Positions 1-4,604 of a DNA stretch of 5,119 bases are shown piece by piece. Numbering within the stretch: the first letter of the stretch is position 1; the number at the start of each line of letters is the position of its first letter. A program made the translations under genes and the position numbers. The notes beneath the pieces were generated by a model, which worked only from the letters and a program-made list of their open reading frames with translations, was not told the DNA's origin and ran no database searches. Origin of the DNA: Actinomycetes bacterium (lineage in GTDB: Bacteria > Actinomycetota > Actinomycetes > Streptosporangiales > Streptosporangiaceae); NCBI GenBank assembly GCA_023425615.1, contig JAFACJ010000590.1, forward strand, positions 1 to 5,119, in the 5' to 3' direction.

Positions 1-2
1 GC

Positions 3-152
3 TTCTACGAGACCGTCCCCGGCCTCGCCGCCCACCACCTCGTCCGCCATGACGGCATCGACGCCGTCCACGTCACCCACTGGGAATGGGACGGACGCGC
101 CCCCCACCGCGTCACCGAGGACGCCCCGCCGCCGCGCGCGGGCCTGTTCTGA
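3..152 (+). CDS. jetC: C-terminal end of probable Wadjet JetC (SMC-like ATPase, TIGR02680 type), 5' partial
   Basis: The reading frame is open from the window edge and ends at TGA 150-152, giving the last 49 residues of a larger protein. The tail contains a 'TVPGLAAHHLVR' stretch and 'VTHWEWDGR', which resemble the C-terminal end of TIGR02680-type proteins. In type II Wadjet systems such a protein is the SMC/MksB-like ATPase that moves along DNA by loop extrusion. The ATPase motifs lie outside the window, so this call rests on the short tail match and, more strongly, on the jetD gene that follows with a one-base overlap (TGATG), the usual order for these operons. If the family call is wrong, it is still certainly the 3' end of a gene translationally linked to jetD. 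Confidence 0.66.
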   Translation, partial: FYETVPGLAAHHLVRHDGIDAVHVTHWEWDGRAPHRVTEDAPPPRAGLF

Positions 153-1366
153 TGGGGGTCGACCGGGAGCGTCTGCGCAGGACGCTCGGCCGTCCCGAAC
201 TGGACCGTCTGGTGGCCCGGCTGGTGCGCCGCCTGGAGTTCGGCGAACGGCTGACGGGCCGGCTCACCCTGCCCGGCGGGTCCGACGGCGAGCGCGCCGC
301 CCTCGGGGAGTTGCTCGGCACCCGCCCCGCGGCCTCCGCCGACCTGGACCGCCTCAGCGAGGTGCTGCGCTCGGCGGGGATCGCCCCGTCACTCGAGGCG
401 GCCGTCCAGGATCTGCGCGGCCCGATCGTGCCCCGCTCGGTCACCGCCGACGCCGAACGCCTGGCCAAACAGCAGGCGACGGAACCGCTCCGTGCCTGCG
501 TGCACGCCGCCGAACCCTGGTTCCCGTCCTGGACCTCGACCCTCCAGGTCACCCGACTCGTCCGGGCCGGGGTTCCCGAGCTGATCGCGCAGGCCGTCGC
601 CGTCCTGAACTGGCTGCCCGCGACCGCGCTCCCACTGCCGGTGCTCGCCGAACGCGCGACCGGCGACACGAAGGCGCTCCAGCCCGAGGAGCCGCTGTCA
701 CGGATGGTGCTGCGCGCCCTGTCCCTCCGCGACGGCGTGCCGCCACCGGACAACCGCGAGGCGCAGCGCGCTCTGTGGGCGTCCGCTGGAGTGATCGTCG
801 ACGATCTCGCCTCTCAGGTCCTGGTCCTGAACCTCCCGGCGACAGGCGGCATGGTCGCCTCCTGGTTGTCAGACGCCGCCACCGAGGGCCTCCCCTTCCG
901 CCTCACCCTCCAGCAGTTGACCATCCACCCGATCACCCCGGCCTTCGCCGAGGCGTACGTCTGCGAGAACCCGGCCGTCCTCCGCGCCGCCGCGGCCGAC
1001 CTCGGCCCCCGATCCGCCCCGCTGATCTGCACAGAGGGTGTCCCCTCCGCCGCCTGCCACACCCTCCTGGAATCCCTGACGTCCGCCGGAACGACCTTGC
1101 GCTGGCGCGCCGACTTCGACTGGTCGGGCCTGCGCATCCTGACCGCGGCCCTGTCCCGCTACCCGGCCCGCCCCTGGCGCATGTCCACCGCCGACTACGC
1201 CGAAGCCCTCTCGACCGGCCCCTTCGAACCGCTCCGCGGCATCCCTTCCCCCTCCCCGTGGGACCCGGACCTCGCCTCCACGATGGCCATTGCCTCCCGC
1301 CCCGTCATGGAGGAACGCCTCCTCCCCTCCCTCCTCACCGATCTCTCCGAAACGGATCCCCCGTGA
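152..1366 (+). CDS. jetD: Wadjet JetD subunit (TIGR02679 / DUF3323-DUF2399, Toprim-like nuclease)
   Basis: This 404-residue protein matches the TIGR02679 layout: a helical N-terminal half (DUF3323-like, about 1-220) and a C-terminal DUF2399 Toprim-like half (about 225-400). Visible hallmarks are 'YVCENP' with the acidic residue E272, 'CTEGVPSAA', the acidic pair in 'DFDW' (D321, D323) and 'PWRMSTADY' (W342). The E plus DxD arrangement fits a Toprim metal site. From work on the family, JetD is the nuclease that cuts circular plasmid DNA caught by the JetABC SMC complex. I chose ATG 152 because it overlaps the jetC stop and the protein then has the family length. The frame is open further upstream, to ATG 86, but that stretch overlaps jetC. 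There is no clear Shine-Dalgarno sequence, which suggests translational coupling. The key residues are present and nothing looks broken. Confidence 0.86.
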   Translation: MGVDRERLRRTLGRPELDRLVARLVRRLEFGERLTGRLTLPGGSDGERAALGELLGTRPAASADLDRLSEVLRSAGIAPSLEAAVQDLRGPIVPRSVTADAERLAKQQATEPLRACVHAAEPWFPSWTSTLQVTRLVRAGVPELIAQAVAVLNWLPATALPLPVLAERATGDTKALQPEEPLSRMVLRALSLRDGVPPPDNREAQRALWASAGVIVDDLASQVLVLNLPATGGMVASWLSDAATEGLPFRLTLQQLTIHPITPAFAEAYVCENPAVLRAAAADLGPRSAPLICTEGVPSAACHTLLESLTSAGTTLRWRADFDWSGLRILTAALSRYPARPWRMSTADYAEALSTGPFEPLRGIPSPSPWDPDLASTMAIASRPVMEERLLPSLLTDLSETDPP

Positions 1367-1380
1367 CCGCCGAGCCCCGC

Positions 1381-1426
1381 TGTCTCTCTTGAGAGACAAC
1401 AGGCCGCATAAGCCTTATGCGGCCTG
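1381..1426 (+). terminator. Tandem perfect inverted repeats after jetD, probable terminator
   Basis: Two perfect dyads lie 15 bp past the jetD stop. The first is TGTCTCTC-TT-GAGAGACA (1381-1398). The second is CAGGCCGCATAAG-C-CTTATGCGGCCTG (1400-1426), with 13-bp arms and a single central base. There is no long T-tract, only 'ATTGGGG', which is common in actinomycete terminators. The position fits the end of the Wadjet operon. The near-zero loops also fit a protein-binding palindrome or a mobile-element end, so the terminator role is inferred. Confidence 0.6.
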
Positions 1427-1516
1427 ATTGGGGCAGGCCGGGATCTTTAGCATGTGGCGTTGAGCGTTGCTGATCTCCACGATGATGGAGTGGCGGGAGG
1501 GGAGAAGGGGGGCCTC

Positions 1517-1720
1517 GTGCTGGCCGGGCGAAGCGGCGGACCTTCACTCCGGAGTACAAGCTGGAGGTCGTGCGGCAGTGGGAGCAGCTGACCGAGCCGG
1601 GGGCTCGGGGCGCGTTGTCGCGCCGCGAGGGCTTGTACCACTCCCATATCCAGGACTGGGAGCGGCTGCGGGAGGCAGGCGCGTTGAACGCTCTGGCCGC
1701 GAGGCCGACCGGTCCCAACG
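1517..1720 (+). pseudogene. Remnant of IS3-family transposase OrfA (helix-turn-helix part)
   Basis: In the frame that includes GTG 1570, the translation reads 'AKRRTFTPEYKLEVVRQW', then 'RGALSRREGLYHSHIQDW' and 'LREAGALNALAARP'. This is the typical N-terminal DNA-binding half of IS3-type OrfA proteins (tnp_1/HTH type). The frame has stops just upstream (TGA 1471-1473 and 1483-1485) and no good start in phase. The in-phase GTG 1570 lies inside the conserved region. A likely original start, GTG 1517 ('VLAG'), is in another frame, so an indel near 1525-1530 is probable. Similarity ends around 1715, before the leucine-zipper part, and no OrfB/DDE integrase domain follows. It should be inactive. 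It marks a past insertion beside the Wadjet operon. Confidence 0.72.
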
Positions 1721-1798
1721 GCTCGGGCCGGGTGGGGGGATCGTGCAAGGACACGTCGGAACTCCACGACGGACTCTCCATGGCACACGGCCACGGGC

Positions 1799-1942
1799 CT
1801 CCGGCGGTATGCCGAAGGCCTGACGAAAAGGGGAAAAGTCAGAAAGAGCCCGCCAAAGGCGGCGACCCCGGGCGACATCCTCGAAAAAGCCTCCATGCTC
1901 GACCGTGATGACAAGCAACTCGTGACTGATAACTTTAAGTAA
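1799..1942 (+). pseudogene. Possible C-terminal fragment of an unidentified gene
   Basis: A short frame, different from the transposase frame, runs to TAA 1940-1942. It encodes a basic stretch ('LTKRGKVRKSPPK') followed by an acidic, helix-like tail ('DILEKASMLDRDDKQLVTD') ending in NFK. The last codons (ACT GAT AAC TTT AAG TAA) are A/T-rich and unlike the window's usual codons. There is no start with a ribosome binding site and no recognised family. It looks like the tail of a foreign gene joined to the transposase remnant, but it could be chance. Confidence 0.25.
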
Positions 1943-1963
1943 AGAATATTCAATTATGCGACG

Positions 1964-2060
1964 CTAGGAGCGATCTCTGAACCAGTTCAGGATCCCTCGG
2001 GCGTCCTTGATCACATTCGTGGACGTCCCGCTCTGGCCGTCGTCGTCCCAAGGCGAATGC
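1964..2060 (-). pseudogene. Possible C-terminal fragment of an unidentified minus-strand gene
   Basis: Read on the minus strand, this stretch encodes 'HSPWDDDGQSGTSTNVIKD' and then 'GILNWFRDRS', ending at TAG (complement of 1964-1966). The residue mix (W, D, N, F, few R/P/A runs) is more protein-like than a typical GC-rich shadow frame. There is no start codon with a ribosome binding site, and I do not recognise the family. It lies just past the end of the small minus-strand frame at 2065-2208, in a different phase, so the two could be pieces of one broken gene. Confidence 0.28.
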
Positions 2061-2064
2061 GTGT

Positions 2065-2208
2065 TCAGATCATGAGACCGAGTAGCTGAAGGCCGTGGTC
2101 GGGGTGGGTGCGGTAGTGGTCGGTGGCGGCTGCGCGGTTGGTCCAGCCGATCATTCTGGTGAGGGTCGCGGTCCCGTTCGAAGTCGTCATGGGTTCTGCG
2201 TCAGGCAT
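2065..2208 (-). CDS. Small hypothetical protein or gene fragment
   Basis: A 47-residue minus-strand frame runs from ATG 2208 to TGA 2065, with an alternative ATG at 2190. It contains 'TRMIGWTNRAAATDHYRTHP' and ends 'GLQLLGLMI'. The sequence looks protein-like, but no Shine-Dalgarno sequence precedes either start. The frame also stays open upstream, without further start codons, to a stop near 2314-2316. It may therefore be the 3' part of a truncated gene. No family is recognised and no function is suggested. Confidence 0.3.
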   Translation of the reverse strand: MPDAEPMTTSNGTATLTRMIGWTNRAAATDHYRTHPDHGLQLLGLMI

Positions 2209-2235
2209 GGCGAAGACACGATCGGGCCAGGCACG

Positions 2236-2254
2236 TCCTGGCAGGAAGCCAGGA
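2236..2254 (-). terminator. GC-rich stem-loop downstream of the SCO5389-like gene
   Basis: Perfect 7-bp arms TCCTGGC and GCCAGGA flank a 5-base loop, about 100 bases beyond the 2355 stop in the minus direction. A smaller dyad, CCTCC-A-GGAGG (2340-2350), lies right after that stop. Neither has a T-tract. One or both may end the minus-strand transcript, but this is weak. Confidence 0.25.
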
Positions 2255-2354
2255 ACGGGCCATGGGGCGTGGACCGGTTCCCGAGTCGGGATGGTCGGGG
2301 AACGCCAGCGTGTTCATGCGGAATGCCGGACGGCACCTTCCTCCAGGAGGGGGA

Positions 2355-2741
2355 TCAGCAGTCGACGAATTCGGGGCTCTGGTTCAGGAGCTGGGCGCGG
2401 GGGCTGACGAAGCGCCGGTGGGCCTCGGTGGAGTTGGGGTGGAACAGGGCGATGCGGTGGCAGTTCTGGAAGGCCAGCCGGACACCGAAGTGCCGCTCGA
2501 CGGCGGCGCGCATGGCATCGCTGGCCACCAGGCGCAGCAGTTGGCCGCGTGAGGCCTCGTCCGGCGGCGGTACCTGGTTGTCGGCCAGTTCGGCCCCGCT
2601 CTTGGCGAGCCGGTCGGCGAGGCCGCTGACCATGTCCCAGGCGTAGGGAAGCGAGGCGGCGATACAGGCGATGAAGGCGTCGTCGTCCACCTCTCCTTGT
2701 TCGGCCATGGCGAGAAGGTCGGCGGGAACGGTCAGGGACAT
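2355..2741 (-). CDS. SCO5389-like family protein, function unknown
   Basis: This is a complete 128-residue protein beginning 'MSLTVPADLLAMAEQGEVDD', with conserved-looking blocks 'SLPYAWDMVSGL', 'ADNQVPPPDEASRGQLLR', 'ERHFGVRLAFQNCHRIALF', 'SPRAQLLNQSPE' and a C-terminal cysteine. I recognise this as the streptomycete family annotated from SCO5389, from memory and not a search. The start at 2741 is preceded by AGGAGG with a 6-base spacer and gives the family length; the longer frame upstream, reaching 3029, crosses regulatory DNA. There is no signal peptide or membrane segment, so it is probably cytoplasmic. It faces away from the NRPS genes and shares a 290-bp control region with them. Its biochemical role is unknown. 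The Cys and His residues in 'FQNCHR' and the terminal Cys might allow metal binding, but that is speculation. Confidence 0.88.
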   Translation of the reverse strand: MSLTVPADLLAMAEQGEVDDDAFIACIAASLPYAWDMVSGLADRLAKSGAELADNQVPPPDEASRGQLLRLVASDAMRAAVERHFGVRLAFQNCHRIALFHPNSTEAHRRFVSPRAQLLNQSPEFVDC

Positions 2742-2747
2742 GGGCTT

Positions 2748-2753
2748 CCTCCT
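2748..2753 (-). promoter_or_regulatory. Strong ribosome binding site of the SCO5389-like gene
   Basis: AGGAGG on the minus strand, 6 bases before ATG 2741. It is close to the ideal anti-16S match and fixes the start of the 128-residue protein over the longer upstream frame. Confidence 0.85.
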
Positions 2754-2825
2754 GGTCGTTTCGCAAGCCTCAAGGTTCGAGGCGGGATGCGGTCGGGGCG
2801 GTTTCCTCACCGAACGGGCGAGACG

Positions 2826-2867
2826 AACGGCAACGGACACACCAAGAAAATGAAAACCGTTGCCGTT
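2826..2867. repeat. 11-bp perfect inverted repeat in the divergent control region
   Basis: AACGGCAACGG (2826-2836) and CCGTTGCCGTT (2857-2867) are exact reverse complements separated by a 20-base A-rich spacer. Each arm is itself a tandem AACGG repeat. The arm centres are 31 bp apart, about three helical turns, so the arms lie on the same face of the DNA. The site is 84-126 bases upstream of the minus-strand start. It could be a paired operator or a stem-loop in the leader of the minus-strand message. The right arm overlaps TGAAAACCGTTGCCG (2851-2865), a weak Zur-box likeness. Confidence 0.6.
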
Positions 2868-3009
2868 ACTATGACATGTCCGCCCTGGAGGCCACCACCC
2901 ACGGACACCGACTCGGGACAAGCCGGCACCGCCGCACCCACGCGACCCTCTCCAGGTGAAGCCGGCGAGCTCCCCGCCGCGCCGAGGCCTCCGAGCTTTT
3001 CCTCCAGGG

Positions 3010-3028
3010 TGAAAATGATTATCATTCA
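3010..3028 (+). promoter_or_regulatory. Fur-family operator, probably a Zur box
   Basis: The segment TGAAAATGATTATCATTCA holds TGAAAATGATTATCA, which differs at one position from the actinobacterial Zur pattern I recall (TGAAAATGATTTTCA). Centred at 3020 there is also a perfect AATGAT-T-ATCATT dyad, matching 15 of 19 bases of the classic Fur box. In actinomycetes iron genes usually carry an IdeR/DmdR iron box, which I do not see here, and zinc genes carry Zur boxes, so Zur is the more likely reader. It overlaps the probable -10 of the NRPS-associated operon, consistent with repression by zinc. Confidence 0.75.
3020..3025 (+). promoter_or_regulatory. Probable -10 element of a leaderless promoter
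   Basis: TATCAT fits TANNNT, and its end is 7 bases before ATG 3032, so the expected transcription start falls on or beside the start codon. No Shine-Dalgarno sequence precedes that ATG. Only a poor -35 ('CTTTTC', about 2996-3001) can be seen. The element lies inside the Fur-family operator. Confidence 0.5.
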
Positions 3029-3031
3029 CGC

Positions 3032-3511
3032 ATGCCGGAAATCTTGGGACATGCCGCCGTCATCGGCGGAGGGCTTTCGGGACTGACCGCCGCGGTCGCG
3101 CTGGCGGGGCACTGTGAACGCGTGACCGTGCTGGAGCGCGACGCACCGGCGCGAGGCCCGGAGCAAAGACCCGGAGCACCGCAGAGCAGGCATCTGCACT
3201 CGCTCATGGGTGCAGGGCAGCGTGCTCTGGACGAACTGCTGCCCGGTTTCTCCGAGGAGCTGTATGCGGCGGGCGCCGTCCCGTTGCGCACTCCCTATGA
3301 CCACCTGTGGCTCAGCCCCGCGGGCTGGTGCCACCGGTTCGAACCGACGCACACCGTGCCCTCGGCGACCCGGGACCTGGTGGAACAGGTGGTCCGGCGC
3401 CGGGTGGAGCAGCTGGGCAACGTCCGGATCACCGATGGATGCGAAGCCGAACCCGAAGCCCTGTCCTCCCCCGAACTCGCCGCCCGGGTCGCGCGGGGTC
3501 CCGGGCGGTGA
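3032..3511 (+). CDS. Truncated FAD-dependent monooxygenase (N-terminal FAD-binding part only)
   Basis: This 159-residue protein starts with a Rossmann fold: 'AAVIGGGLSGLTAA' gives GxGxxG (G12, G14, G17), followed by 'VTVLERD' with E35 to hold the FAD ribose. 'GAPQSRHLHSL' (about 48-57) is the PQxxHxH-like stretch of p-hydroxybenzoate-hydroxylase-type monooxygenases. Those enzymes normally have about 400-500 residues. Here the later GD motif and the substrate domain are absent, and the frame ends in a low-complexity tail (ARVARGPGR) just as the methyltransferase begins. The missing part is not found in another frame downstream, so this looks like an internal deletion and not a simple frameshift. 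It is the first gene after the Zur-like operator and has no ribosome binding site. It is probably catalytically dead; a retained small FAD-binding role or a purely coupling role cannot be excluded. Confidence 0.78.
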   Translation: MPEILGHAAVIGGGLSGLTAAVALAGHCERVTVLERDAPARGPEQRPGAPQSRHLHSLMGAGQRALDELLPGFSEELYAAGAVPLRTPYDHLWLSPAGWCHRFEPTHTVPSATRDLVEQVVRRRVEQLGNVRITDGCEAEPEALSSPELAARVARGPGR

Positions 3512-4587
3512 CCGCTCCGCACGCCGAAGCCGGGCCCGCGACGGCCCGCGCCGCGCACGACGCCGGACTCGCCGCTCTCGGCGGCGCTCCGCTCGACCAG
3601 GTTCCCAAGCAGGTCAGACGGCTCGACCTGGCGGTACTGACGGGCATCGCGGCCCATCTGGGCGAGCGCCTCCCGGGCCCCTGCGACGCCGCGGAGGCGG
3701 CCCGGATCCTCCAGGCCGCGCCCCGGCACGCGTGGATCCCCGGCCACTGGCTCGCCACGCTCGCCCAAGAGGGCCTCGTCCTCCGCCGCCACCGCAGGGC
3801 GGAGCTGGTGGAGGCACGCAACGCCATCGACGAGGCACGCCGCGCGCTGGGATACCCGTCGGAGCTCACCCGCTACCTGCTGGATTCGCTGCGGCACCTG
3901 TCCGGGCTGCTGCGCGACGAGGTGAGCGCGCAGGCGCTGCTCTTCCCCGGCGGGGATCTGGGCGTGGCGGAGGCCGCCTACCGGAACAACCTCATCAACC
4001 TCTACCTCAACGCCGCCGCCACGCGCGTCGTCCGCGACCTCGGCCGCGCCCGGGTCCTGGAGCTCGGCGCGGGAACGGGCTCCTTGACCGCCGACCTCCT
4101 GCCGGTCCTGGACGGCCACACCTCGGAATACCTGTTCACCGACCTGTCGCCGTTCTTCCTGGAGCACGCGCGCGCCCGCTTCCCGCACCCGTTCCTGCGC
4201 CACGAGGTCGTGGACTTCGACGGCGACCTGGCCGCGCAATGCGGAACAGACCCGTTCGACCTGATGATCGCGGTGAACGCCGCCCACAACGCCTCCCACG
4301 TCGGGGACCTCCTGGGTCGGATCCGGGACCTACTCGTCCCGGGAGGCGCGCTGCTACTCATCGAGACCGGGCACGAGCACCACCAGTCGCTGGCCTCCAT
4401 GCCGTTCCTGCTGTCAGGACGGGCCGAGCGCCGCGACCAGCGGGCGGGCACCCACCGCACCTACCTCACCCGGGAGGAATGGCTCGCCGCCCTCCAGGCG
4501 GCGGGGTTGCGGCCCGTGCTGGACCTGCCGTGCCCCGACCACCCTCTGGCGGCCTTCTCTCAGTTCCTGCTCCTGGCCCACCGCTGA
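3508..4587 (+). CDS. Class I SAM-dependent methyltransferase of the NRPS locus
   Basis: This 359-residue protein has a helical, winged-helix-like N-terminal part (about 15-150), then 'LFPGGDLGVAEAAYRNN' and a Rossmann methyltransferase domain. SAM motif I is 'VLELGAGTG' (183-191), the acidic loop is 'FTDLSPFF' (D212), then 'FDLMIAVNAAHN' (250-261) and 'LLVPGGALLLIE' (275-286). This architecture resembles methyltransferase domains found within polyketide/NRPS enzymes and their stand-alone relatives, which methylate carbon, nitrogen or oxygen on the growing chain; the target atom cannot be read from sequence. The start is GTG 3508, sharing four bases (GTGA) with the preceding stop, so translation is probably coupled. 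The frame is open further upstream but that part overlaps the flavoprotein gene. The NRPS gene begins 17 bases after its stop. Confidence 0.88.
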   Translation: MTAPHAEAGPATARAAHDAGLAALGGAPLDQVPKQVRRLDLAVLTGIAAHLGERLPGPCDAAEAARILQAAPRHAWIPGHWLATLAQEGLVLRRHRRAELVEARNAIDEARRALGYPSELTRYLLDSLRHLSGLLRDEVSAQALLFPGGDLGVAEAAYRNNLINLYLNAAATRVVRDLGRARVLELGAGTGSLTADLLPVLDGHTSEYLFTDLSPFFLEHARARFPHPFLRHEVVDFDGDLAAQCGTDPFDLMIAVNAAHNASHVGDLLGRIRDLLVPGGALLLIETGHEHHQSLASMPFLLSGRAERRDQRAGTHRTYLTREEWLAALQAAGLRPVLDLPCPDHPLAAFSQFLLLAHR

Positions 4588-4593
4588 CGAAAC

Positions 4594-4597
4594 GGAG
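4594..4597 (+). promoter_or_regulatory. Ribosome binding site of the NRPS gene
   Basis: GGAG lies 7 bases before ATG 4605, in the 17-base gap after the methyltransferase stop. It fixes the NRPS start so that the carrier domain is at the very N-terminus. Confidence 0.75.
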
Positions 4598-4604
4598 TAC
4601 CAAA

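Larger units (their letters stand above)
1367..2354. other. Gene-poor, eroded junction between the defence operon and the NRPS locus
   Basis: Nearly 1 kb without a convincing intact gene. In order it holds the tandem hairpins, a broken transposase remnant, an A+T-rich pocket (about 1908-1960, well below the surrounding GC content), and short tail-like fragments on both strands. Open frames here are short, lack ribosome binding sites and change frame often. The pattern suggests repeated insertion and deletion, as expected at the edge of a defence island. Confidence 0.7.

Noticed and set aside
49..1392. Long plus-strand open frame over jetD
   Set aside because: It is out of phase with jetD, is extremely rich in R, P and G with no recognisable domain, and would overlap both jetC and jetD. 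It is a GC-rich shadow frame.
1467..1823. Plus-strand frame beginning ATG 1467 over the transposase remnant
   Set aside because: The transposase similarity is in a different phase. This frame has no motif and no ribosome binding site.
1932..1956. Promoter in the A+T-rich pocket
   Set aside because: TTGAAT and TTATCA on the minus strand have only 15-base spacing, and no intact gene lies downstream in either direction. The A+T content alone is not enough.
3010..3028. Reading the operator as an iron box for IdeR/DmdR
   Set aside because: The IdeR pattern (TTAGGTTAGGCTAACCTAA) does not match. The dyad is of the Fur-family type.
2742..3029. Upstream extension of the SCO5389-like protein
   Set aside because: The family begins MSLTVP right after a strong AGGAGG. 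The extension crosses the inverted repeat and the operator region.
3307..3507. Upstream extension of the methyltransferase to ATG 3307
   Set aside because: This stretch is the out-of-phase shadow of the flavoprotein gene, with R/P/G-rich sequence. GTG 3508 in the GTGA overlap gives a normal protein start.
3295..4299. Long minus-strand open frame opposite the methyltransferase
   Set aside because: It is the antisense of a clear methyltransferase/flavoprotein region, with repetitive V/R/G/E composition and no ribosome binding site or motif.
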